Shown here piece after piece: positions 6,239 to 13,968 of a stretch of DNA of 17,389 nucleotides. Position numbers and translations under genes: made by a program. Under the pieces are notes generated by a model. The model was not told the DNA's origin and ran no database searches. It worked only from the letters and a program-made list of their open reading frames with translations. Origin of the DNA: DAOVVL01 sp965603095 (GTDB lineage: Bacteria; Pseudomonadota; Alphaproteobacteria; Rhodospirillales; Magnetovibrionaceae); contig CBFDBQ010000044.1 in assembly GCA_965603095.1 (NCBI GenBank), positions 1 through 17,389 on the forward strand, in the 5' to 3' direction. The stretch's first letter is position 1, and every line of letters begins with the position of its first letter.

Positions 6239-8077
6239 ATGACGCCAGATGGAAAATCTTCCGAGAACCAAGTCAACCGACGCGAGGGCCCTAATTATGC
6301 ACGCTTGGTTGAAATTGGTATCGCGCTATCGGCTGAACACGACCACAAGCGCCTGCTTGAAACCATACTTATCGAAGCAAAATCCATGTGCCATGCCGAT
6401 GGCGGCACGCTTTATATGAGCGGCAATCCAGTTGAGCGCGAAGGTGAAACAGTTTTCGAACCCGAAGGCGATGGAAAGTATCTGGCATTTGAAATTATGC
6501 GCACCGATAGCTTGGACATAGCCAAGGGCGGAACCACTGGCGAAGATATTTCGTTTCCACCATTGCCATTGCACAACCCAGAAACCGGCGAACCCAATCA
6601 CAAAAACATTGCGACCCATGTGGCATTAACGGGCAACACGGTAAACGTTGAAGATGCCTATACATCAACCCAGTTTGATTTTAGCGGCACTAAAAAATTC
6701 GACGAAGGAACCGGTTATCGTTCAAAATCGTTTTTAACAGTTCCATTAAAAAATCATTCCGGTGAAATCATTGGCGTTTTGCAATTGCTCAATGCCAAAA
6801 ACCCAAAAACAAATGAAGTCGTAACATTTGATGAAACAATCCAACCACTGATAGAAGCATTGGCAAGCCAAGCCGCAGTTGCGGTTGATAACCAGCTGCT
6901 TATTGATGCACAGCGCAGGTTGTTTGATGCATTTATCATGGTTATGGGTGGCGCGATTGATGCCAAGTCACCTTATACTGGTGGGCATTGCGCGCGCGTT
7001 CCGGAATTGGCCGAAATGTTAGCGGTTGCCGCGTGCAGTTCAAACGATGGCACGCTAAATGAATTTTCATTAGATGATGACGGTTTCCGCGAATTGCATC
7101 TGGCAAGCTGGTTACATGATTGCGGCAAGGTGGTAACGCCAGAATATGTTGTTGATAAAGCAACCAAACTAGAAACCATTTATGACCGTATTCATGAAAT
7201 TCGCATGCGGTTTGAAATTATAAAACGTGACGTTGAAATTGTTTATTGGAAAGGTGTCGCCCAAGGTGGTGATGAGCCTACCCTTAAAAAAGAAATGGAG
7301 GCCGAGTGGGCCAAGCTTGATGATGAATTTTCATTTGTTGCCGAATGTAATATTGGCGGTGAATTTATGGCCGATGAAAAGGTTGATCGTTTGCGCGAAA
7401 TTGCATCGCGCAAATGGATAAGAACTCTTGATGATCGCCTTGGCATCGCCCAAGAAGAATTATTACGCAAAGAAAAAACACCGGCGCAAACATTGCCGGT
7501 GGAAGAAAATCTGCTTTCTGATAAACCCGACCATGTTTTCCCCCGTGATGGTGCCTATGAAATTCACAACCCTGAAGCATTCGGCTTTGACATGGAAATT
7601 CCCAAAGACCTATTTAATCGGGGTGAGCTTTATAACCTGTCCATAGCTCGCGGCACATTGACCGCCGAAGACCGCTATATAATTCAAAACCATGTGGCGC
7701 AGACGGTGGTTATGTTAGACCAACTGCCGTTTCCCAAGCATTTATCTAGGGTTCCGGAATTTGCCGGCTCGCATCATGAAACCCTTATTGGGACTGGCTA
7801 TCCACGTAAACTTTCCAAGGAACAGATGTCAATTCCAGCACGTATAATGGCGCTGGCCGATGTGTTTGAAGCATTAACCGCGGCAGATCGCCCATATAAA
7901 AAACCAAAATCTTTGAGCGATAGCATCAAGATTTTATCGTTTATGGTCAAAGACCAACACATTGACCCCGAGCTTTTCCAGTTGTTGCTTAAATCTGGAA
8001 TATACAAACAGTACGCAGAAAAATTCCTTCGTCCCGAACAAATAGACGAAGTTGATATTGCGCACTATTTAAATTGA
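6239..8077 (+). CDS. GAF domain plus HD-GYP phosphodiesterase-like signalling protein
   Basis: This 612-residue cytoplasmic protein probably hydrolyses cyclic di-GMP under control of an N-terminal sensor. Residues about 20-220 form a GAF-like domain, ending in FLTVPLKNHSGEIIGVLQLLN and QAAVAVDNQLL. The HD-GYP core follows: GGHCARV (about 248-254), the metal site HDCGK (His293, Asp294) and HHETLIGTGYP (512-522), then SIPARIMALADVFEALTAADRPYKKP. All HD-GYP signature residues appear present. About 150 extra residues, charged and including KLETIYDRIHEIRMRFE (about 310-326), lie between HDCGK and the GYP part; ordinary HD-GYP domains have about 60 residues there. I chose ATG 6239 for its GGGAA spacing. 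In-frame GTG codons at 6209 and 6221 are alternatives, but their use would place a leader hairpin inside the coding region. No transmembrane segment is seen. Confidence 0.9.
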   Translation: MTPDGKSSENQVNRREGPNYARLVEIGIALSAEHDHKRLLETILIEAKSMCHADGGTLYMSGNPVEREGETVFEPEGDGKYLAFEIMRTDSLDIAKGGTTGEDISFPPLPLHNPETGEPNHKNIATHVALTGNTVNVEDAYTSTQFDFSGTKKFDEGTGYRSKSFLTVPLKNHSGEIIGVLQLLNAKNPKTNEVVTFDETIQPLIEALASQAAVAVDNQLLIDAQRRLFDAFIMVMGGAIDAKSPYTGGHCARVPELAEMLAVAACSSNDGTLNEFSLDDDGFRELHLASWLHDCGKVVTPEYVVDKATKLETIYDRIHEIRMRFEIIKRDVEIVYWKGVAQGGDEPTLKKEMEAEWAKLDDEFSFVAECNIGGEFMADEKVDRLREIASRKWIRTLDDRLGIAQEELLRKEKTPAQTLPVEENLLSDKPDHVFPRDGAYEIHNPEAFGFDMEIPKDLFNRGELYNLSIARGTLTAEDRYIIQNHVAQTVVMLDQLPFPKHLSRVPEFAGSHHETLIGTGYPRKLSKEQMSIPARIMALADVFEALTAADRPYKKPKSLSDSIKILSFMVKDQHIDPELFQLLLKSGIYKQYAEKFLRPEQIDEVDIAHYLN

Positions 8078-8092
8078 AGTATTTAAATTGAA
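8066..8092 (+). repeat. Short tandem direct repeat over the HD-GYP stop codon
   Basis: The 13-base unit TATTTAAATTGAA occurs at 8066-8078 and again at 8080-8092, one base apart (14-bp period). The first copy contains the TGA stop. It fits a small tandem duplication in the short gap between the convergent HD-GYP and ubiA genes. No terminator is apparent in this gap. Confidence 0.6.
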
Positions 8093-8103
8093 AAGCTACC
8101 CTG

Positions 8104-9066
8104 CTAGATAGCGTTGCCCAATACGAATGCGATAAAAACTAAAAACCCGAAATCACGGTTTAATTTGAATTTGGAAAGGCAATCTTTTGCATTTTCAAAA
8201 TCAATTGTGCTGACTTGCCATATCAGATGGGCGGCGGGTATGGCCATAGCTGGATAAAATATCCAATTAATGCCTGAAACATATCCGGCGGCAATGATAA
8301 GCAAGATTGTTATAAAGTAGAAAAAAGCAATCCACGGGCGGGTGCTGTCGCCCAATCTTACCGCTAACGATTTTATACCAACCAACATGTCATCTTCTTT
8401 GTCTTGGTGGGCATAAATTGTGTCGTAGCCAAGTGTCCAGAAAATACCAGCAATATAAAGCAACCCCGGTGCCAGTGATAATTCACCGCGAACTGCCGCC
8501 CAGCCCAACATAGCCCCCCAGTTGAAAGCAAACCCCATAAATAGCTGGGGAAAATGTACAAACCGTTTCATAAACGGATAAATGGCAAGTGGTATTAGCG
8601 CCCCCATGCCCACCCAAATGGAAAACATGTTTAGCTGAAGAAGAACCAGCAATCCCACGAAACAAATGACATTAAAAAATATAAACGCTTTGGCAACGCT
8701 AACCTGCCCACTGGGAATGGGGCGCAATGCAGTGCGAACAACCTTGGCATCAAAATCGCGGTCTACAATATCGTTAAAAACACAACCGGCCCCACGCATG
8801 GTGAATGCACCAATAAAGAAAAGCAAAATTAGCTTCCAATCGGGCATGCCCGTTGATGCCATGGCAACACCCCACCAGCAGGGCATTAATAAAAGCCACG
8901 AACCCACTGGGCGGTCAATTCGCAACAACAATAAATAGGGCCGCCATGCCTTGGGCGTTGCCCGCATTATCAGTATATCGTCCCTGATATCGGTGGCATC
9001 CAGCTTTTGCTCTTCACTATGGTCTGGGCCATGAGCTGGGCCGTGGTTATGGATATTTACATTCAT
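8104..9066 (-). CDS. ubiA: 4-hydroxybenzoate polyprenyltransferase (UbiA)
   Basis: UbiA is an integral inner-membrane prenyltransferase that attaches the polyprenyl tail to 4-hydroxybenzoate, giving the compound later decarboxylated by UbiD. The 320-residue protein has the family start YLLLLRIDRPVGSWLLLMPC (about 44-63), the first Asp motif NDIVDRDFD (98-106), the second Asp-containing motif YDTIYAHQDKEDD (214-226) and about eight or nine hydrophobic helices. It is about 30 residues longer than E. coli UbiA because of an N-terminal soluble extension with a His-rich stretch, NIHNHGPAHGPDH (about 4-16). The ATG at 9066 has no clear Shine-Dalgarno sequence, so a later start is possible, for example Met34 (8967), which would remove the extension. 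It converges with the HD-GYP gene. Confidence 0.93.
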   Translation of the reverse strand: MNVNIHNHGPAHGPDHSEEQKLDATDIRDDILIMRATPKAWRPYLLLLRIDRPVGSWLLLMPCWWGVAMASTGMPDWKLILLFFIGAFTMRGAGCVFNDIVDRDFDAKVVRTALRPIPSGQVSVAKAFIFFNVICFVGLLVLLQLNMFSIWVGMGALIPLAIYPFMKRFVHFPQLFMGFAFNWGAMLGWAAVRGELSLAPGLLYIAGIFWTLGYDTIYAHQDKEDDMLVGIKSLAVRLGDSTRPWIAFFYFITILLIIAAGYVSGINWIFYPAMAIPAAHLIWQVSTIDFENAKDCLSKFKLNRDFGFLVFIAFVLGNAI

Positions 9067-9111
9067 GGGGTTATTATTACATCACAGGTGTACTCTATGA
9101 CAAACCTGACT

Positions 9112-9117
9112 ATTATA
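9112..9117 (-). promoter_or_regulatory. Possible -10 element for ubiA
   Basis: A perfect TATAAT is present on the minus strand about 45 bases before the ubiA ATG. No acceptable -35 hexamer stands at 16-18 nt, so this is only a candidate. Confidence 0.25.
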
Positions 9118-9149
9118 CCCAGCATAAGCAACGATTTTTTCACCCCAAT

Positions 9150-9171
9150 AAATAAATAACCAAATAAATAA
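9150..9171 (+). repeat. AT-rich direct repeat in the gshA leader
   Basis: AAATAAATAA occurs at 9150-9159 and 9162-9171, separated by CC, inside an AT-rich tract just before the gshA ribosome-binding sequence (AGGG about 10 nt before the ATG). It would keep the start region unstructured. It could also be low-complexity sequence without function. Confidence 0.4.
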
Positions 9172-9184
9172 TAGGGCAATAATT

Positions 9185-10564
9185 ATGAGCTTTAGCGCCA
9201 ACCCCACTGCCATACATTCGGATGCGGTAATTGAAAATCGGAATCAACTTATCGAATATATGGCATCTGGCTGTAAACCTAAAAACAATTGGCGCATTGG
9301 CACCGAACATGAAAAGTTCGCCTATCATCTAGATAATCTTCGCGCGTTAGAATACGAAGGCGAAAATGGAATCAAAACATTGCTTGAAAAACTATCTCGT
9401 TTTGGTTGGCAGCAGGTTACCGAGGATGGCAAGGTAATTGCGCTGAAAATGGATGATGGTTGCTCAATAACTTTAGAACCAGCAGGCCAGGTTGAGCTTT
9501 CCGGTGCCGCAGTTTGTGATATTCATCAAACTTGCAAAGAAGTTGGAACACATCTGCAACAGGTAAAATCCGTTGCCAGTGAAATGGGAATAGGTTTTCT
9601 TGGGCTTGGCTATCAGCCTAAATGGGGACTTGATGATTTACCGTGGATGCCAAAAGGGCGTTACGAAATTATGCAAAAATATATGCCAACCCGGGGTGAG
9701 CTTGGGTTGGATATGATGCAGGCAACCTGCACCGTGCAGGTCAACCTTGATTTTGATTCAGAAAAAACAATGGCAGAAATGTTTCGCATTGCTATGGCAT
9801 TGCAACCAATTGCAACTGCGCTTTTTGCAAACTCACCGTTTAAAAATGGAAAGCCGTCTGGGTATCTAAGCTATCGCAGCCATATTTGGACAGATACCGA
9901 CCCTGACCGTACCGGCATATTACCATTTGTATTCGAAGACGGGTTTGGGTTTGAACGTTATGTTGATTATATGCTCGACGTTCCAATGTATTTTGTTTAT
10001 CGGGGTGGTAAATATCTAGATGCCACCGGGCAGTCGTTTCGTGATTTTCTTGATGGCAAGCTTCCGGTGTTGATGGGCGAAAAACCAACCATATCAGATT
10101 GGGAAGATCACCTAACCACAGCCTTCCCCGAGGTTCGCTTGAAAAAATATCTTGAAATGCGTGGCGGCGATGGCGGGCCATGGAACAGGCTTTGTGCATT
10201 TTCTGCCCTGTGGGTTGGTATTCTTTACGATGATGGGGCGCGTTCAGCTGCTTGGGATTTAATCAAAGACTGGACAGCCGAAGATGTGGCCCAACTTCGG
10301 CTCGAGGTTCCAAAATTGGCCCTTAATGCCAAAATGGGAGACCAAAGCGTCGGCGATATAGCCCTCGATATGCTAGACATTGCCCACGCTGGATTGGCTG
10401 GGCGGAAAAGACTGGATGGTGTTGGTTTAGATGAAACACCGTTCTTAAAACCGCTGTTTCATATTGCCGAAACCGGAACCACGGCGGCCGAAGATTTGCT
10501 GTTTGCCTATAACGGACGTTGGAAAAAATCAGTTGATCCGGTGTTTAGGGAATATGCTTATTAG
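9185..10564 (+). CDS. gshA: Glutamate-cysteine ligase, plant/alphaproteobacterial (GCS2) type
   Basis: This enzyme joins glutamate and cysteine using ATP, the first and rate-limiting step of glutathione synthesis in the cytoplasm. The 459-residue length and motifs match the plant-like class rather than the E. coli GshA class: RIGTEHEKF (about 37-45), LEPAGQVELSG (97-107), MPKGRYEIMQKYMPTRG (155-171), QATCTVQVNLDF (179-190) and SYRSHIWTDTDPDRTG (about 229-244). The ATG at 9185 has AGGG about 10 nt upstream. Its stop is 23 bp from the convergent tldD stop. No gshB is in the window. It stands as its own transcription unit. Confidence 0.94.
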   Translation: MSFSANPTAIHSDAVIENRNQLIEYMASGCKPKNNWRIGTEHEKFAYHLDNLRALEYEGENGIKTLLEKLSRFGWQQVTEDGKVIALKMDDGCSITLEPAGQVELSGAAVCDIHQTCKEVGTHLQQVKSVASEMGIGFLGLGYQPKWGLDDLPWMPKGRYEIMQKYMPTRGELGLDMMQATCTVQVNLDFDSEKTMAEMFRIAMALQPIATALFANSPFKNGKPSGYLSYRSHIWTDTDPDRTGILPFVFEDGFGFERYVDYMLDVPMYFVYRGGKYLDATGQSFRDFLDGKLPVLMGEKPTISDWEDHLTTAFPEVRLKKYLEMRGGDGGPWNRLCAFSALWVGILYDDGARSAAWDLIKDWTAEDVAQLRLEVPKLALNAKMGDQSVGDIALDMLDIAHAGLAGRKRLDGVGLDETPFLKPLFHIAETGTTAAEDLLFAYNGRWKKSVDPVFREYAY

Positions 10565-10587
10565 GGTTTTGAAAAAAGTCCTTACGC

Positions 10588-12021
10588 CTACGCCGCCGTT
10601 CCACCAACGGTAATTTCATCCATTTTTAATGTCGGCTGGCCAACCCCAACTGGAACCCCTTGGCCGTCTTTGCCGCATGTTCCAACGCCTGCATCAAGTT
10701 TTAAATCATTGCCAATCATCGAAACTTTCTTCATTGCCTCGGGGCCATTGCCAATTAGGGTCGCGCCCTTAACCGGGGCACCAACTTTGCCATTTTCAAT
10801 CAGGTAAGCCTCGGTGCAGGAAAAAACAAATTTGCCAGATGTAATATCAACCTGTCCGCCACCAAAATTAACTGCGTAAATACCTTTTTTAACGGACCCT
10901 ATAATTTCTTCAGGTTCCCGCTCACCCGCCAACATGAATGTGTTGGTCATGCGCGGTATTGGCGCATGGGCGTAGCTTTCGCGCCTGCCGTTTCCGGTAA
11001 CGTCCATTCCCATAAGGCGGGCGTTCATGCGATCTTGCATGTATCCTTTTAAAATACCGTCTTCGATAAGTACGGTTTCAGATGTTGGCGTGCCCTCGTC
11101 ATCAATGCTTAATGATCCGCGTCGGTCTTGGAACGTGCCGTCATCAACCACCGTAACGCCGGGGGCGGCAACGCGCTCACCCAAAAGCCCAGCGAAAGCT
11201 GATGTTTTTTTACGGTTGAAATCACCTTCTAATCCATGGCCAACCGCTTCGTGCAACATTACTCCGGGCCAGCCGGGGCCAAGCACAACTTCCATTTCAC
11301 CCGCCGGTGCAGGCACACTTTCAAGGTTTACCATTGCTTGACGCAAGGCTTCATCGGCTGCCAAGTGCCAGTTTTCAGGACTTATCCATTCTTCGTACCC
11401 GGTGCGTGCACCGTGACCGTACGAACCAGTTTCCATTCTATCGCCGCTACCTGCCACAACAGAAACATTTAACCTGACAAGCGGGCGAATGTCGGCGGCG
11501 GTTGCACCGCCTGCGCGAATTATTTCTATTGCTTGCCAGCTAGCCGCCATTGAAACAGAAACTTGTTTGACGCGCTCATCACGACCACGGATATAGGCAT
11601 CAATTTCTTCTAGCAATTTTACCTTTTCAGAAAATTCCATTCCTGCAAGGGGGTTTTCATCACCGTAAAGTTTGCGGTTGGTGCCGGGTGGGGGCGGGGC
11701 CATGATGCCACCGCTTCCTTTGCGTACCGATGTTACGGTTTCACCGGCACGTTTTATGGCGTCTTCGGAAAGCTCGGATGCGTGGGCATACCCGGTCACC
11801 TCGCCCGCGACTGAGCGCAAGCCGAACCCTTGGGCGGTGTCGAAACTTGCCCCTTTTAGGGGACCATCATCAAAAACTAGGCTTTCTGATTGGCGATATT
11901 CAAGATAAAGCTCACCATCATCGGAGCCATTAAGGGCGTCACTTACAATGGTTTCGGTTCGGCTGCGATCCATTCCAGAGTTTTCAAAAAACAGGTTATT
12001 GGTGGTAACTGGACCAGACAT
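10588..12021 (-). CDS. tldD: TldD, catalytic zinc metallopeptidase subunit of TldD/E
   Basis: TldD is the zinc-bearing subunit that cleaves unfolded peptides threaded into the TldD/E complex. The 477-residue protein contains the defining HExxxH motif (His257, Glu258, His262, in MLHEAVGHGLEGD), and near the C-terminus a conserved Cys449 in GVGTCGKDGQGVP, matching the third zinc ligand known for E. coli TldD. Other family landmarks are FDRRGSLSIDDEGTP-like sequence (with an extra Gln, about 297-311) and NARLMGMDVTGNGRRESYA (about 332-350). The start ATG at 12021 has GAGGAG six bases upstream, a strong ribosome-binding site. The gene is transcribed divergently from metZ and is separated from tldE by ubiD, the HD-GYP gene, ubiA and gshA. 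Confidence 0.95.
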   Translation of the reverse strand: MSGPVTTNNLFFENSGMDRSRTETIVSDALNGSDDGELYLEYRQSESLVFDDGPLKGASFDTAQGFGLRSVAGEVTGYAHASELSEDAIKRAGETVTSVRKGSGGIMAPPPPGTNRKLYGDENPLAGMEFSEKVKLLEEIDAYIRGRDERVKQVSVSMAASWQAIEIIRAGGATAADIRPLVRLNVSVVAGSGDRMETGSYGHGARTGYEEWISPENWHLAADEALRQAMVNLESVPAPAGEMEVVLGPGWPGVMLHEAVGHGLEGDFNRKKTSAFAGLLGERVAAPGVTVVDDGTFQDRRGSLSIDDEGTPTSETVLIEDGILKGYMQDRMNARLMGMDVTGNGRRESYAHAPIPRMTNTFMLAGEREPEEIIGSVKKGIYAVNFGGGQVDITSGKFVFSCTEAYLIENGKVGAPVKGATLIGNGPEAMKKVSMIGNDLKLDAGVGTCGKDGQGVPVGVGQPTLKMDEITVGGTAA

Positions 12022-12048
12022 AAAGCTCTCCTCAAAATTGGGTTCTGC

Positions 12049-12054
12049 ATTATA
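12049..12054 (-). promoter_or_regulatory. Possible -10 element for tldD
   Basis: TATAAT is present on the minus strand, placing a start near 12042 and a leader of about 20 nt that carries the strong GAGGAG site. A matching -35 hexamer is not obvious. Confidence 0.3.
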
Positions 12055-12097
12055 TATGAGCCATTCAACACCCGATTGCCAGAAATGTTAGACGGGG

Positions 12098-12126
12098 TTG
12101 ATTTTTAGGCCCAATTTGGGCATATT
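12098..12126 (+). promoter_or_regulatory. Candidate metZ promoter
   Basis: TTGATT (12098-12103) and CATATT (12121-12126) are separated by exactly 17 nt. The predicted start, near 12132-12134, coincides with the first base pairs of the SAM-II-like aptamer, which supports the assignment. Confidence 0.5.
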
Positions 12127-12131
12127 CTCCT

Positions 12132-12188
12132 CACGTGGTGATTTGGCCGGCTGGCTTGCGGCCACGTTAAATAAGCAGCTAAAAGGCC
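12132..12188 (+). promoter_or_regulatory. SAM-II (SAM-alpha) type riboswitch aptamer upstream of metZ
   Basis: The sequence carries the conserved SAM-II features: P1 stem ACGTGG (12133-12138) with CCACGT (12162-12167), the TGATTTG segment directly after the 5' strand, a small internal GCC/GGC hairpin (12146-12155), CTTGCGGCCACG, TTAAATAAG, and the 3' AGCTAAAAGG segment that forms the pseudoknot. This class binds S-adenosylmethionine and represses methionine-synthesis genes in alphaproteobacteria, including metA, metX and metZ. Its place in the metZ leader fits. The pseudoknot pairing was judged by eye; TTGC (12156-12159) with GCAG around 12175 is one option. Confidence 0.85.
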
Positions 12189-12202
12189 GAAGCAGTGGAA
12201 TT

Positions 12203-12231
12203 AGCCCTGACCTTCGGTCCGGGCTTTTTTT
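12203..12231 (+). terminator. Intrinsic terminator in the metZ leader, with competing antiterminator
   Basis: AGCCC (12203-12207) pairs with GGGCT (12221-12225), GACC (12209-12212) pairs with GGTC (12216-12219), with one T/C mismatch and a TTC loop, followed by seven T (12225-12231). It lies before the ribosome-binding GGAG (12235-12238). GGCCGAAG (12185-12192), at the 3' edge of the aptamer, can pair over 8 bp (one G-U) with CTTCGGTC (12212-12219), which would break the terminator. This is the layout of transcription attenuation: ligand-bound aptamer releases the terminator strand. Confidence 0.8.
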
Positions 12232-12247
12232 ATTGGAGATACATAAT

Positions 12248-13438
12248 ATGAGCAATAAAAACGAAAATAAATGGCGCCAATCAACCAAATTGGTTCGTGG
12301 CGGCCTTGACCGTAGCCATCATGGCGAGCTTTCCGAAGCAATATTCATGACCCAGGCTTATGCCTATGACAGTGCCGAACAGGCGGAACAAAGCTTTAAT
12401 GGCGAAATCGACCATTATGTTTATTCCCGTTATGGCAACCCAACTGTTTCAATGTTTGAAAACCGTCTGGCATTGCTAGAAGGGGCAGAGCATTGCCGTG
12501 CCATGGCATCTGGCATGGCGGCGGTTTATTGCTCGCTTGCCAGTCAGTTAAAAGCTGGTGACCGGGTGGTTGCATCGCGCGCACTTTTTGGCGGCTGTGA
12601 ATATGTAATCAATACAGCATTACCCAAGTTTGGCATTAAAACTGAATTTGTTGATGGTTCCGATTTGGATGCATGGAAAGAAGCATTAAGCACGCCGGTC
12701 GACGCAGTATTTATTGAAAGCCCCGCCAACCCAACGCTGGAAATAATAGATATTGCAGCGGTGGCCGAGCTAACCCACAAGGCAGGCGGCAAGTTAATAG
12801 TTGATAATGCATTTGCTTCACCCATTTTGCAAAAACCATTGGAACTGGGCGCTGATATTGTTACCTATTCAGCTACCAAACATATTGACGGGCAGGGCAG
12901 GGTTTTGGGCGGAGCGATTCTTTCTAACGATAAATCATTTATCGAAGACGAATTACAACCGTTTTACCGCAACGTTGGCCCTTCGCTTAGCCCGTTTAAT
13001 GCATGGGTGCTGGTTAAAAGCCTCGAAACATTAGAACTGCGCGTAAGCCGCCAATCTGAAAATGCATTAACGTTGGCAAAGTTTCTTGAAACATTGCCGG
13101 GGGTTGCACGCGTGCTTTACCCCGGGCTTGCTAGCCATCCACAACACGATCTTGCCATGAAACAAATGTCTGGCAGTGGCGGTACCGTGGTTTCATTTGA
13201 AGTTGACGGTGGTAAAAAAGAAGTTTTTGCCGCGCTCAATAAACTTCAAATAATAGATATTGCAAATAATCTTGGTGACCTTAAATCCATGATTACCCAT
13301 CCGCAAACCACAACTCATCAACGCCTTAGCGCCGAAGATCAAGCCGCAATGGGTATATCACCCAGCCTAGTTCGGCTGTCGGTGGGTATCGAAGACACCG
13401 AAGATTTGAAAGAAGATTTAACCAGAGCGCTGGGTTAA
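12248..13438 (+). CDS. metZ: O-succinylhomoserine sulfhydrylase (MetZ)
   Basis: MetZ is a PLP enzyme of the Cys/Met metabolism family that makes homocysteine directly from O-succinylhomoserine and sulfide. The 396-residue protein shows YSRYGNPTV (59-67), the cofactor-binding MASGMAA region (86-92), ESPANPTLE (157-165), the PLP lysine Lys211 in YSATKHIDGQGRVLGG (207-222), and MITHPQTTTH near the C-terminus. The DGQGR signature separates this group from cystathionine gamma-synthase and gamma-lyase. The frame is open further upstream to 12098, but the ATG at 12248 is chosen because GGAG lies 9 nt before it and because the upstream part is occupied by the riboswitch and terminator. Expression is likely repressed by S-adenosylmethionine. 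Confidence 0.95.
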   Translation: MSNKNENKWRQSTKLVRGGLDRSHHGELSEAIFMTQAYAYDSAEQAEQSFNGEIDHYVYSRYGNPTVSMFENRLALLEGAEHCRAMASGMAAVYCSLASQLKAGDRVVASRALFGGCEYVINTALPKFGIKTEFVDGSDLDAWKEALSTPVDAVFIESPANPTLEIIDIAAVAELTHKAGGKLIVDNAFASPILQKPLELGADIVTYSATKHIDGQGRVLGGAILSNDKSFIEDELQPFYRNVGPSLSPFNAWVLVKSLETLELRVSRQSENALTLAKFLETLPGVARVLYPGLASHPQHDLAMKQMSGSGGTVVSFEVDGGKKEVFAALNKLQIIDIANNLGDLKSMITHPQTTTHQRLSAEDQAAMGISPSLVRLSVGIEDTEDLKEDLTRALG

Positions 13439-13441
13439 ATT

Positions 13442-13873
13442 TTATTCCTGCCGCCAGGGCATGCCCGCAACTTTCCATCCGTTGACGGTTCCCCGGTGCC
13501 CGGTACTATTTTTGTCGCCTTCAAAACCGTGGGCAACGTTGTAGCAATGTTTAAATCCGTTTTCGGTTAAAAGGTGCGCGCCATAGGCAGAACGCACCCC
13601 GGAACGACAAATTAATAAAATTACCTTGTCCTCGATGGGTTTTGTTATTTCGCTTATCTCTGCTACGAAATTGGGGTTTTGGTGCATATCGGGATATATC
13701 TGCCATGGCACTAAATTTAGCTTGCGACCGGGCAGGGTCGAAAGGTTAGGCACGCCAATCCATGACCATTCTTCTGGGGTGCGCACGTCAATCAACAGCG
13801 AATTGGGGTCGGTTTTGAGGGTTTCCCACGTTTTTTCCGGAGCTACATCCCCGGCATAGACTAGTGGCGACAT
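13442..13873 (-). CDS. Single-domain rhodanese-like protein
   Basis: This 143-residue protein is one rhodanese domain, a fold that carries sulfane sulfur as a cysteine persulfide. It has LLIDVRTPEEW (26-36) and the active-site loop ICRSGVRS with Cys89 (88-95), followed by GFKHCYNVAHGFEGD (106-120). An unusual insert rich in Pro and Trp (about 41-70) sits between the first strand and the active site. No signal peptide is seen, so it is probably cytoplasmic. The ATG at 13873 is preceded by AGGGAAAAA. Its stop is 3 bp from the metZ stop, tail to tail. The pairing with a sulfide-using enzyme suggests a sulfur-delivery or sulfide-handling role, which is inference; single-domain rhodaneses have many partners. 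Confidence 0.9.
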   Translation of the reverse strand: MSPLVYAGDVAPEKTWETLKTDPNSLLIDVRTPEEWSWIGVPNLSTLPGRKLNLVPWQIYPDMHQNPNFVAEISEITKPIEDKVILLICRSGVRSAYGAHLLTENGFKHCYNVAHGFEGDKNSTGHRGTVNGWKVAGMPWRQE

Positions 13874-13968
13874 TGGCTTTTTCCCTATAATGGGTGTTCA
13901 ATCGGCTCTCATTTTAATATAAGACACCACCTACACATCGCCCACCATAAAATTGAAATTAATATCAT

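Noticed and set aside
9840..10199. 119-codon minus-strand frame inside gshA
   Set aside because: Shadow of gshA, with no motif and odd composition (many His, Arg, Gln).
12098..12247. N-terminal extension of metZ by 50 codons
   Set aside because: The region is occupied by a promoter, a SAM-II-like aptamer and a terminator; ATG 12248 has its own GGAG and fits the family N-terminus.
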